This document shows, one piece after another, positions 52,074-60,794 of a DNA stretch of 64,000 bases; positions within the stretch are counted from its first letter, which is position 1; each line of letters begins with the position of its first letter. The DNA lies in the NCBI GenBank assembly GCA_963792875.1, contig CAWBXV010000002.1, positions 620,001 to 684,000 of the forward strand. Reading direction: 5' to 3'. The position numbers and the translations under genes are program-made. A model generated the notes under the pieces. It saw only the letters and a program-made list of their open reading frames with translations. It was not told where the DNA came from and did no database searches. This stretch comes from JAHEGP01 sp963792875 (GTDB taxonomy: Bacteria > Pseudomonadota > Gammaproteobacteria > Pseudomonadales > JAHEGP01).

Positions 52074-53111
52074 ATGGCCAAGAGACGATTAAACAGGCGC
52101 CAGGCCTGGCGCATACAGAAGATCCAGGACGAGCGCATCGCCCGCGCCGAGCGCAAGGCGACGCTTCCCGAGCCGCCGGAGACCGGCGCCGATCTCGGAC
52201 CCGAACAGCGCGGCCTGATTATCGCGCACTACGGCACCCAGGTCGAAGTCGAAGCCCTGGAGGGCCCGCATCGCGGCCAGACCTGGCGCGCCCACCTGCG
52301 CGCCAACCTCGACCCGCTGGTGGCTGGCGACCGCGTGGCGTGGCGCGCGGGCGCCGCATCCGGCGTGATCGTGGCGCGGCTGCCGCGCCGTTCAGAGCTG
52401 CTGCGCCCGGACCCGGCGGGCGCACTGAGGCCCGTGGCGGCGAACATCGACTACATCATCGTGGTCCTGGCGCCCGAGCCGCAGCCCCACGCCCTGATGC
52501 TGGACCGCTATCTGGTCGCCGCCCAGAGCCAGGACATCGAGGCCATCATTCTGCTCAACAAGTGCGATCTGCTCGACTGCAACCACCAGCCGGCCATCGA
52601 CCGCCTGCTCGAACCCTATGCCGGCATCGGCTACCGGGTGCTGCAGGCATCCACTCACAGCGGGGCCGGCATCGACGACCTGCGGCGGCTGCTGGCGGAC
52701 CACACCAGCGTCTTTACCGGCCAGTCGGGCGTCGGCAAATCGTCGCTGATCAACGCCCTGCTGCCGGCGGCCAACGCGCGCACCGGCCAGCTGTCAGCCG
52801 CCACCGGCAAGGGGCGCCACACCACCACCACGGCGCAACTGTTTCACTTTCCCGATGGCGGCGATCTCATCGACGCGCCAGGCATCCGCGACTTCGGGCT
52901 GATTCACCTCGACCCGGACGCCATAGCCAGGGGCTTTCCGGAGTTCCGCCCCTTTCTCGGCCACTGCAAGTTCCGCGACTGCCGGCACCAGGATGAGCCG
53001 GCGTGCGCGCTGCTGGCCGCCGTCGCCAGCGGCGCCATCAGCGAGCGCCGCCTGCACAGCTACCGCTTTCTGGTGGCGTCGCTGGCGGACGCCAGGGGCG
53101 CCAGTCACTGA
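52074..53111 (+). CDS. rsgA: small ribosomal subunit-dependent GTPase
   Basis: A 345-residue circularly permuted GTPase helping 30S maturation. An OB-fold N-terminus is followed by NKCDLL (G4) before GQSGVGKSSLINALLP (G1) and DAPGIRDFGL (G3), and the C-terminal zinc knuckle is CKFRDCRHQDEPAC. I start at the ATG 52074, giving the basic N-terminus AKRRLNRRQAWR common in the family; the upstream 13 codons are not conserved. No good ribosome site is seen. Confidence 0.96.
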   Translation: MAKRRLNRRQAWRIQKIQDERIARAERKATLPEPPETGADLGPEQRGLIIAHYGTQVEVEALEGPHRGQTWRAHLRANLDPLVAGDRVAWRAGAASGVIVARLPRRSELLRPDPAGALRPVAANIDYIIVVLAPEPQPHALMLDRYLVAAQSQDIEAIILLNKCDLLDCNHQPAIDRLLEPYAGIGYRVLQASTHSGAGIDDLRRLLADHTSVFTGQSGVGKSSLINALLPAANARTGQLSAATGKGRHTTTTAQLFHFPDGGDLIDAPGIRDFGLIHLDPDAIARGFPEFRPFLGHCKFRDCRHQDEPACALLAAVASGAISERRLHSYRFLVASLADARGASH

Positions 53112-53232
53112 GCCCCGCCGTCCGGCCCACGCCCACGGAGCCATCGCTGCGGCGCCCCGCGTGCCGCCGCACGTTTATTCGCAGGCCGAAGCCGTTTACA
53201 ATCAGCCGATAATGACAACATCAAGGTGCGCC

Positions 53233-54090
53233 ATGAAAACACTGTTCATCCTGCTGCAGTACCTCGTACCCCAGCACCTGCTGTCCCGGCTGGCGGGCTC
53301 TGTCGCCGAATGCCGCATCAACTGGGTCAAGAACCTGCTGATCGGCCGCTTCATCAGAATTTTCAAGGTCGACATGAGCGAAGCGCTGGACCCCACTCCG
53401 TGGTCCTACGGCAATTTCAACAGCTTCTTCACGCGCGCCCTCAAAGCGGGGGCCAGGCCGATCTGCGAGGGCGCCACCATCGCCTGTCCTGCCGACGGCA
53501 CGGTCAGTCAGGCCGGCCCTATCAAAGGCGGCAGTATCTTCCAGGCCAAGGGGCGCACCTACTCGACGGTAGAGCTGCTCGGCGGCGACCTGGAGCTGGC
53601 GGAGCTGTTCAGGGACGGCGATTTCGCCACCATCTACCTGTCGCCGCGCGACTACCACCGCGTGCACATGCCCTGCCAGGGAGTGCTGCAGCGCAGCGTG
53701 TATGTGCCGGGAGACCTGTTCTCGGTCAACCAGACCACCGCCGAACGGGTGCCCCGGCTGTTCGCCCGCAACGAGCGCCTGGTATCGATCTTCGATACGC
53801 CGCACGGCCCCATGGCCTCGGTGCTGGTCGGCGCCATGATCGTCGCCGCCATCGACACGGTCTGGTCGGGCCAGGAGGCACCCCGCAAGCGCGCGGTGCA
53901 CACGACCCGTTTCGACCGGCTGCCAGCGCCCGTCACCATCGGCAAGGGCGAGGAGATGGGACGCTTCCGGCTGGGCTCCACCGTGGTCCTGCTGTTCGCC
54001 AAGGACCGCGTGCAATGGCGGCCGGACTGCCAGGCCGGCGCCACAGTGCGCATGGGACAGGCGCTGGGAGACGTGAAAACCTCGGCTTGA
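53233..54090 (+). CDS. psd: phosphatidylserine decarboxylase
   Basis: A 285-residue proenzyme for phosphatidylethanolamine synthesis. The self-cleavage site giving the pyruvoyl group is LGST in FRLGSTVVLLF near the C-terminus, and DYHRVHMP carries the conserved Asp-His. I start at the ATG 53233 behind AAGGTGCGCC; an ATG eight codons upstream is less likely. It is 121 bases after rsgA and converges on epmA. Confidence 0.96.
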   Translation: MKTLFILLQYLVPQHLLSRLAGSVAECRINWVKNLLIGRFIRIFKVDMSEALDPTPWSYGNFNSFFTRALKAGARPICEGATIACPADGTVSQAGPIKGGSIFQAKGRTYSTVELLGGDLELAELFRDGDFATIYLSPRDYHRVHMPCQGVLQRSVYVPGDLFSVNQTTAERVPRLFARNERLVSIFDTPHGPMASVLVGAMIVAAIDTVWSGQEAPRKRAVHTTRFDRLPAPVTIGKGEEMGRFRLGSTVVLLFAKDRVQWRPDCQAGATVRMGQALGDVKTSA

Positions 54091-54100
54091 ACGATCTGAC

Positions 54101-54125
54101 GGCGCGGCGCAGCAGGGCCCGCGCC
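54101..54125. repeat. 7-base inverted repeat between convergent psd and epmA
   Basis: GGCGCGG (54101-54107) and CCGCGCC (54119-54125) are complementary across 11 bases between two convergent stops. It may help end transcription from both sides; there is no T tract. Confidence 0.35.
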
Positions 54126-54134
54126 AGGGACGGC

Positions 54135-55088
54135 TCATACCCGGTCAGCGGAGAACGCCAGCACCTCGTCGATGGCGGTCGCGCCGGTAGCGATCATCAG
54201 CAGGCGGTCGACACCCAGCGCCACCCCCGCGCAGGGGGGCAGGCCGCAGCGCTGCGCCGCCAGCAGCCGCTGGTCCGCCGGCATCGCCGGCAAGCCCGCC
54301 AGCTCCCGCTGGCGCGCGTCGGCAGCGAACCGCGCCGCCAGTTCGTCGGCATCGGTCAACTCGTGATAGCCGTTGGCCACTTCCACGCCGCCCACGTAGA
54401 GCTCGAAGCGCTGCGCCACGGGTTCGCCCTGGGCATTGCTGCCGACGCGGCTCAGGGCTGCCTGCTCGCGGGGGAAGTCGTACACGAAGGCCGCCGGCAC
54501 CAGCGTGGGCTCGATGACCAGCGACATCAGCAGGTCCAGCCACTGGCTCCTGCCCATATCCGCGGCCTGCACGTCAAGGCGCCCGCGCGCCGCTGCCGCC
54601 AGCTGCCCGGCGCCGGCGGTATGCGGATTGATGCCCAGCTGCTCGATGAACAGGTCGCGATAGGCGATGCGGGGAATGTCCTGCAGCCCGAGCACGCTGC
54701 GGCAGAGGTCCGCCACTTCAGCCATCAGCTGAACGTGGTCGAAGCCGGGGCGGTACCACTCGAGCATGGTGAATTCGGGGTTGTGGCGCGTTCCCTGCTC
54801 GCCCTCGCGGAAACACTTGCAGATCTGGAAAATGGGCCCGCTGCCGGCCGCCAGCAGCCGCTTCATGGCAAATTCAGGCGAGGTCTGCAGATAGCCCCCC
54901 GCTGCACCAGCCAGCTTCATACTGGCCAGGTGGGGGTCCACTGCCCCGCATCGCGCGACGATGGGCGTCTCGACTTCGAGCACCTGCCGCGCCGCAAAAA
55001 ATCCCCGCAGCTGCGCCAGCAGCGCCGCCCTGGCCCGCAACCGCGGCAGGGGCGCCCCGGGCCGCCAGTCCGGGGTGCGGGCGCCCAT
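54135..55088 (-). CDS. epmA: EF-P (R)-beta-lysine ligase
   Basis: A 317-residue LysRS-like enzyme lacking the anticodon domain (PoxA/GenX). Class II motifs are visible: FREGEQGTRHNPEFTMLEWYRP (motif 2) and CAGVALGVDRLLMI (motif 3). It attaches (R)-beta-lysine to EF-P Lys34. Its ATG overlaps the efp stop by one base, giving tight coupling to its substrate gene. Confidence 0.95.
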   Translation of the reverse strand: MGARTPDWRPGAPLPRLRARAALLAQLRGFFAARQVLEVETPIVARCGAVDPHLASMKLAGAAGGYLQTSPEFAMKRLLAAGSGPIFQICKCFREGEQGTRHNPEFTMLEWYRPGFDHVQLMAEVADLCRSVLGLQDIPRIAYRDLFIEQLGINPHTAGAGQLAAAARGRLDVQAADMGRSQWLDLLMSLVIEPTLVPAAFVYDFPREQAALSRVGSNAQGEPVAQRFELYVGGVEVANGYHELTDADELAARFAADARQRELAGLPAMPADQRLLAAQRCGLPPCAGVALGVDRLLMIATGATAIDEVLAFSADRV

Positions 55089-55660
55089 CAGGCCGTCTTG
55101 ACGCGGCTGACGTACTCTCCGCTGCGGGTATCGACCCGGATGGCCTCGCCCTGCTCGACGAACAGCGGCACCTTGACCACCGCGCCGGTGCTCAGCGTCG
55201 CCGGCTTGGTGCCGCCCGTGGCCGTATCGCCACGCACGCCGGGATCGGTTTCAACGATGGGCAGTTCGACGAAGTTCGGCGGCGTCACCGACAGCGGCAC
55301 GCCGTTATAGAGCGTAACGATGCAGAGGTCCTGCTCCTTGAGCCACTGCACGGTATCGCCCAGGCTGGCCTGGTCGATCTGGTGCTGCTCATAGCTGTTC
55401 GGGTCCATGAAATACCAGAACTCACCGTCGGTGTAGAGGTACTCCATGTCGCGGTCGACGACATCCGCACCCTCCAGGCTTTCACCTGACTTGAAGGTGC
55501 GCTCCCACACCCGGCCGCTCTTCAGATTGCGTAGCCGCACGCGGTTGAAAGCCTGGCCCTTGCCCGGCTTCACAAACTCGTTTTCCAAGATCGAGCAGGG
55601 CTCGCCGTCCAGCATGACCTTGAGACCTGAACGAAATTCACTGGTAGAATAAATTGCCAT
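55088..55660 (-). CDS. efp: elongation factor P
   Basis: A 190-residue three-domain translation factor relieving stalling at polyproline. K34, the site of beta-lysylation, is in KPGKGQA. I start at the ATG 55660, preceded by GGGGAG. efp-epmA are coupled, and epmB is divergent only 41 bases away, so the whole modification system is clustered. Confidence 0.97.
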   Translation of the reverse strand: MAIYSTSEFRSGLKVMLDGEPCSILENEFVKPGKGQAFNRVRLRNLKSGRVWERTFKSGESLEGADVVDRDMEYLYTDGEFWYFMDPNSYEQHQIDQASLGDTVQWLKEQDLCIVTLYNGVPLSVTPPNFVELPIVETDPGVRGDTATGGTKPATLSTGAVVKVPLFVEQGEAIRVDTRSGEYVSRVKTA

Positions 55661-55701
55661 TGAGCTCCCCTGCGCCGCAACGCTGATGATTAAAGGCCGC
55701 A

Positions 55702-56709
55702 ATGATAACCTGTTCGCAAATCGTTGTGCACGCTGCCGGCTGGCAACAGCAGCTGGCGCAGGGCTTCAGCAGACCGCAGGAGTTGCTGCTGGCGCTGGGG
55801 CTCCGACATCACCCACTGGTGGACCACGACAGCCAGCCGTTCGCCATGAAAGTCCCCCGCGGTTTTGCCGCCCGCATGGAGCGGGGCAACCCCGACGACC
55901 CGCTGCTGCTGCAGGTGCTGCCGCAACGGCGGGAGCACCATGAAACCCCGGGATACAGCCGCGATCCGCTGGCCGAAGTCGATGCCGCACCCGCCCCGGG
56001 CATCATTCACAAATACCATGGGCGGGTGCTGCTGGTCGCCACCGGCACCTGCGCCATCCATTGCCGCTACTGCTTCCGCAGGCACTTCCCGTACCAGGAG
56101 CACAGCCGCACGCGGGCACAATGGCACGAGAGCATCGACTATATCCGCCGCCACGCCGATATCACCGAGGTCATCCTCAGCGGCGGCGACCCACTGGTAC
56201 TGAGCGACGCGAGGCTGGCCGCACTCGTTGAGGCGGTGGAGCGCATCGACCACGTGCGCCGCCTGCGCATCCACACCCGCCTGCCCATCGTACTGCCGGA
56301 GCGCATTACGCCGGAGCTGAGCACGCTCCTGGGCGGCTCACGATTGCGCTGCGCCGTGGTCGTGCACAGCAACCACCCGAACGAGCTGGACCAGACGGTG
56401 GCACAGGCGCTGTCGCGTCTGCGCGCCGGCGGCACCACCCTGCTGAACCAGTCCGTGCTGCTGCAAGGCATCAACGACAGCGCGCCAACGCTGGCACGCC
56501 TGAGCGAGACACTGTTCGAGCACGGTGTGATACCCTACTACCTGCATGTGCTGGACCCGGTCGCAGGCGCCGCGCACTTCGACCTGCCGGAGTCTCGCGC
56601 CACAGCCGTCTACCGGGAGCTCATGCAGCTGCTGCCCGGCTATCTGGTGCCCAGGCTGGTCCGTGAAGAGCCGGGCCTGCCCTATAAGAAACCCCTGGCA
56701 CTGTATTAA
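55702..56709 (+). CDS. epmB: EF-P beta-lysylation protein, lysine 2,3-aminomutase-like
   Basis: A 335-residue radical SAM enzyme. The cluster motif CxxxCxxC is C117, C121, C124 (TCAIHCRYCFRRH), followed by the PLP lysine near the C-terminus. It converts lysine to (R)-beta-lysine for EpmA. AAAGG precedes the ATG. It is divergent from efp. Confidence 0.95.
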   Translation: MITCSQIVVHAAGWQQQLAQGFSRPQELLLALGLRHHPLVDHDSQPFAMKVPRGFAARMERGNPDDPLLLQVLPQRREHHETPGYSRDPLAEVDAAPAPGIIHKYHGRVLLVATGTCAIHCRYCFRRHFPYQEHSRTRAQWHESIDYIRRHADITEVILSGGDPLVLSDARLAALVEAVERIDHVRRLRIHTRLPIVLPERITPELSTLLGGSRLRCAVVVHSNHPNELDQTVAQALSRLRAGGTTLLNQSVLLQGINDSAPTLARLSETLFEHGVIPYYLHVLDPVAGAAHFDLPESRATAVYRELMQLLPGYLVPRLVREEPGLPYKKPLALY

Positions 56710-56776
56710 ATCGCGCTGGCCGAATGACTACGCACCGGCTAAAGTTTTCAGACAGACAACTACGCACACAGACACT

Positions 56777-58588
56777 ATGACCTACTCAGTCGATGCTCCG
56801 GCAGAGGCCTCCACCGGGCGGCAGATCGAGGTGTTCGATCTGACCACTGCCGATGCCGCCTCCCTTGCCCGCTGGGCCGCACGTCTGCCCATGGCAGACG
56901 TGGGTGCCAGCTCGCAAAGCGTTTTTGAGACCCTGCAAGTCCTCAATGAATGCCCGCTGGAACCCAAATTGCGCTTCCAGCTGCTCGAGGTCCTGCGCCC
57001 CGTACTCTGTGCTATCTGCAACTCGCTGGCAGCCCGCTATCACAGCCAACCGATCGTATTGCCGCCGAAATCCTTTCAGGTCTACCTGCTGTCGCAGGCG
57101 ATGCAGCGCCAGATGATCGACGGCTACCAGCTCGTAGCGGAGGATGCCGCCCGCCAGATTGAGCGGCGTCGCTTCAAGCTGGGCAAGAAGAAGGCGCTGG
57201 AGCTGTGCGCGCGCGCCTGCCACCGGGCCATGGCCGACATGACCCGCGCCTTGTTCCGGGGCAGCCTCATCTACCGAGACAGCGATCCGGGGTTCTGGCG
57301 CCAGCTGCATGGCCTCTACCGCTATGCGCTGAACCAGGGTATCGCCGACCAGGCCTTCGAAGACCCGCAAGCCACCCAGGCCTGCCACCTGAGCACTGAG
57401 CAGTGCTACCTCAAGGCGCTTCTGCTGGGCACCGTGCGCAGCAATCAGCTGCGCCAGGAAGACTTGAGCGTGGTATTCGATCGCATCGACGAGTGGGTCA
57501 CCCTGACCGCGCTGGCACCCTTCGATAGCACCGATGAAGACCGGCTGGCAGTGGACCTGGACAGCGACGAACCACCCGTCTACGTCGCTCAATTTGCCAC
57601 TCCGGCAGCGACCGGCAACTGCCGCTTGCTGGTCATGGACGAACTGCTCTACCACCTGTCAGACCTGCTCAGTGCAGACCATAAATCGCATCTGTCGCGC
57701 AATCTCATCAAGCACCTGCTGATATCCTGGGGCAGCCATACCGCCCGCACCTTCATGCGCATGGACAGCAGCGACAGCCTCGCCCTCTGCGTCGGCCTCA
57801 GCGACCTCCACTACTTCGTTGCAGGCGGCGTCGAATTCGAGGCGATCGCGCTCGACGCCTCGCCACCGGCGCTGGCCCCCGACGAGGATGGCAATCCCTT
57901 CCTGCGGACCCAGGGCATCAGGCGCGAAGCGCTGCGTGACGTATGGAGCGCGCCATTCCGTCCCAGCGTCGGCTCGGCGAGCCTGTCGCTGGAGTCCATT
58001 GACAGCCATATTCAGCAATACCGGAGACAGCGGAGCAGCGAAGCGCCCAAGCGGCAGCACGACAACTACGACATCCGCATGGTCAACGTGAGCCCGGGCG
58101 GCTACGGGCTGGAGTGGCCATCCGATCAGCTCGCCAAGCTGTCCAATGGCGACCTCGTCGGCATCCGCGAAACCAAGCGCGCCAACTGGAGCGTCGGTGT
58201 GGTGAGCTGGATACAGCGCAACGGCGATTCCGGCACCCAGCTCGGGGTCAAACTGCTCGGCTCAGCGGTCGTGCCCTTTGCCGCCAGGCCGCTCAACCCG
58301 AAGAGCGACCGCGCTCACAGCCCGTCAGACTATTCGCGCGCGCTGCTGCTGCCGGCCATTAAATCCATCGGCCAACCCGCCAGCCTGATTACGACGCAGC
58401 GCACCTTCCGGGAGCAGCAGGGTCTGCTGCTGGTGCAGCAGGGGCGCGAATGGCGCGTGCGCCTGACCCGCCTGATTCTCTCCACCGGCGCGATGAGCCA
58501 GTTCGAAATTGAGTTTCTGGAAAAGCCCGGGCGGCCAGCCGGCAGTGCTCAGGGAGAAGCGTTCAGTTCGCTCTGGGGGTCCATATAG
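56777..58588 (+). CDS. PilZ-like domain protein upstream of fimX (PA4958-like)
   Basis: A 603-residue protein with a large helical N-terminal region (1-400) and, at about 425-515, a beta-rich stretch resembling a PilZ domain: VNVSPGGYGLEW matches the (D/N)xSxxG element and SVGVVSWIQRNGDSGTQLGVKLLG the conserved strand pair. The upstream arginine motif of classical c-di-GMP-binding PilZ (RxxxR) is not in canonical spacing, although R/K residues precede it. It directly precedes the fimX-like gene, as I recall PA4958 preceding fimX in P. aeruginosa, so a role in type IV pilus or c-di-GMP signalling is likely. No ribosome site precedes the ATG. Confidence 0.65.
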   Translation: MTYSVDAPAEASTGRQIEVFDLTTADAASLARWAARLPMADVGASSQSVFETLQVLNECPLEPKLRFQLLEVLRPVLCAICNSLAARYHSQPIVLPPKSFQVYLLSQAMQRQMIDGYQLVAEDAARQIERRRFKLGKKKALELCARACHRAMADMTRALFRGSLIYRDSDPGFWRQLHGLYRYALNQGIADQAFEDPQATQACHLSTEQCYLKALLLGTVRSNQLRQEDLSVVFDRIDEWVTLTALAPFDSTDEDRLAVDLDSDEPPVYVAQFATPAATGNCRLLVMDELLYHLSDLLSADHKSHLSRNLIKHLLISWGSHTARTFMRMDSSDSLALCVGLSDLHYFVAGGVEFEAIALDASPPALAPDEDGNPFLRTQGIRREALRDVWSAPFRPSVGSASLSLESIDSHIQQYRRQRSSEAPKRQHDNYDIRMVNVSPGGYGLEWPSDQLAKLSNGDLVGIRETKRANWSVGVVSWIQRNGDSGTQLGVKLLGSAVVPFAARPLNPKSDRAHSPSDYSRALLLPAIKSIGQPASLITTQRTFREQQGLLLVQQGREWRVRLTRLILSTGAMSQFEIEFLEKPGRPAGSAQGEAFSSLWGSI

Positions 58589-58657
58589 CGAGAATACCCA
58601 AGCCCGCCCCGCGGTAGCGCTCCGCTACAAACAGCAGAGGATTTCTCGACCACCATC

Positions 58658-60709
58658 ATGAAAGATAACAACATTGTCCGACTACTGATGCTTGACGTCT
58701 CGCAGAACGATGCCGAGGCGACCAGCAATCTGTTCCGCAATTGCGGCTTCCCGACGCGCGCCCATCGGCTGGAGCGCCACGACGAATTGCCGCTGCTGCT
58801 CGCGCAGGAAGAATGGGATCTGCTGATAGCCAGTGACGACAGCGAGCACCCGCAGCTGTCCGAGGCGATCAACGTACTGGAGGAGAGTCAGACCCAGCTA
58901 CCGGTGTTGCTGGTCACCGAGGACGTCGAAGCGGCCCGCCCCGGCGCGCTGGAAACCGGCGTGCGCGAGGTGATCGCCAAGGGCGACCATCAGCATCTGC
59001 TGCACGCCGCCATGCGCGAAGTCAACAGCCGCAGGGCGCTGCTGGAAAGTCTGCGCGTGCGCGAGAAGCTGGACGAGCTGCAGGCGCGCTACGAACTGCT
59101 GATGGGCGGTTCGCAGGACGCCATCGCCTATATCACCGACGGGATGCACGTCGATGTCAACGAGGCGTATGCCAACTGCTTTGGCTACGCCGACACCGAC
59201 GAGCTCGAGTGCATGCCGGTCATCGACCTGATCGCGCAGTCAGACCAGGACAAATTCAAGGAATTCCTGCGCGCCTACAGCCAGGGGCGGCGCGACGCCA
59301 ACAACCGCGAGAGCGCCACCCTCAACATCGCCACGCGCCACCAGGATGGCACGGAGTGCGAGCTGCAGATGGTGTTTGCACCCGCCAGCTACGAGGGCGA
59401 AGCCTGCACCCAGATCGTGATCCGCGCCGGTGCCGCCGCGACCGCACCCGCAGCAGCCAGCACCGGGCCGCGGCAGTTTATCAGCGACATGCACAGACAA
59501 CTCACCCAAAGCCAGCGGGAGGGTCGCGAGGCGGCCCTGATCTACCTGCAGCTGTCCAACCTGCTGGTCCTGCGCGATACACTGGGCGTCTTCCGTGCGG
59601 ACCAGGTGGCCAGCGAACTGCACGCACTGCTGGGCAGCGAGCTGCCCGCAGGCATCGCGTATGGCAGGGTCAGCAACGACGGGTTTGTGGCATTGATGAC
59701 GCGCTGCAGCGCCAAGGAGGCCCTGCGCAAGGTCGAGGCAATCCAGGACACTATCCACCAGCACTTTTTTGACGTCGAGGGCCGCACCACCCGCTGCGAG
59801 TCCGTGGCGACGGTGATGGCACTCGGGAAGGATGCCGGCGACAACCTCGAAGACTTGATCGACTGCACCTACGCCGGGATCCTCGATCTGCTGTCAGAGC
59901 GAGGCGACCGCCGTGCCGCCATCTACAAGCCCCCTGCGGCGCCGATTCAGATGGGCAACGCTGAACTGAACCTCGACAACCTGCAGAGCGAGGGCCTGCT
60001 GCGACTGCTCTATCAGCCGGTCGTGAGCTTGCGTGGCGATGCCGGGGAATACTACGAGATGACCGCGGTACTGCAGGACGCGGACGGCAGCGAACTGGAC
60101 TGCAAACAGCTGGCCGCTGGCATGCTCGATGAGCGCAAGGGATCGAAGTTCGACCGCTGGCTGCTGTTCAACGCGACCAAGCAGCTGGCCGGGAAGCGGG
60201 CGGATGGCACCGACACCCGCCTGATCGTCAACGTCAGCCCGTCATGTCTTCGCGACGGGGACTTCTGCAACTGGCTCGGGGTCAGCCTCAGCGCCGCAGG
60301 CCTGCCGCCGGTGGCTCTCAGCCTGCAGCTCGACGAAAGCGACGTCAAGGTGGCGGTGCATCAGGCAGGGCGCCTCTTCAGCGAGCTGAACAAGCTCGGC
60401 TGCGGCACCGGCCTCAACAATTTCGGCAGCTTTGATGACTCGGCTGAAATTCTGAAACACTCCGGCGCAAAGTCGGTCAAAGTGCGTGCGACGAACCAGG
60501 AAAACGGCGTCATCGACGACAAGAACCGGGAGGCGCTCAAGCGCGTGCTCAATGAGACCGTGCCCAGCTCGACGACCACCATTGTCTCCCATGTCGCCAG
60601 CGCAGCCACCCTCGCCACCCTGTGGCAGCTCGGCGCGAGCTTCATTCAAGGCTCCTACCTGCAGGGGCCCGCACCGGAGATGGCCTACGAGTTTGCCGAG
60701 ATTGCCTGA
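58658..60709 (+). CDS. fimX: FimX-like degenerate GGDEF/EAL protein (REC-PAS-GGDEF-EAL)
   Basis: A 683-residue protein with an N-terminal REC-like domain (about 1-125), PAS (about 140-265), GGDEF-like (about 270-420) and EAL-like (about 430-683) domains. The GGDEF signature is replaced by RVSNDGFVAL, the EAL triad reads YYEMTAVLQD, and the DDFGTG loop reads NNFGSF, so neither cyclase nor phosphodiesterase activity is expected. This matches FimX, which binds c-di-GMP through a dead EAL domain to control type IV pili and twitching. Gene order (PilZ-like, fimX, serB) also fits. The REC domain lacks an obvious phospho-Asp. Confidence 0.85.
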   Translation: MKDNNIVRLLMLDVSQNDAEATSNLFRNCGFPTRAHRLERHDELPLLLAQEEWDLLIASDDSEHPQLSEAINVLEESQTQLPVLLVTEDVEAARPGALETGVREVIAKGDHQHLLHAAMREVNSRRALLESLRVREKLDELQARYELLMGGSQDAIAYITDGMHVDVNEAYANCFGYADTDELECMPVIDLIAQSDQDKFKEFLRAYSQGRRDANNRESATLNIATRHQDGTECELQMVFAPASYEGEACTQIVIRAGAAATAPAAASTGPRQFISDMHRQLTQSQREGREAALIYLQLSNLLVLRDTLGVFRADQVASELHALLGSELPAGIAYGRVSNDGFVALMTRCSAKEALRKVEAIQDTIHQHFFDVEGRTTRCESVATVMALGKDAGDNLEDLIDCTYAGILDLLSERGDRRAAIYKPPAAPIQMGNAELNLDNLQSEGLLRLLYQPVVSLRGDAGEYYEMTAVLQDADGSELDCKQLAAGMLDERKGSKFDRWLLFNATKQLAGKRADGTDTRLIVNVSPSCLRDGDFCNWLGVSLSAAGLPPVALSLQLDESDVKVAVHQAGRLFSELNKLGCGTGLNNFGSFDDSAEILKHSGAKSVKVRATNQENGVIDDKNREALKRVLNETVPSSTTTIVSHVASAATLATLWQLGASFIQGSYLQGPAPEMAYEFAEIA

Positions 60710-60794
60710 AGGTCCGCCGAAGGCTCTCCGCAAGCTCGCTGAAGGTCCACCGACTATTCGCCACCGCCCCCCGCTGAAAGCGCGCCTGACAGCG

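Noticed and set aside
53226..55310. Plus-strand frame of 694 codons over psd, epmA and efp
   Set aside because: It crosses three well-identified genes in other frames and has random GC-rich composition.
56740..56776. TAAAGTTT resembling a flagellar sigma (FliA) -35 before the PilZ-like gene
   Set aside because: No GCCGATAA-type -10 follows at the required distance.
60706..60753. Two copies of CTGAAGGTCC after the fimX stop, giving EGPPK-like residues
   Set aside because: Only two short imperfect copies downstream of a stop, without a gene start; probably chance or a small local duplication.
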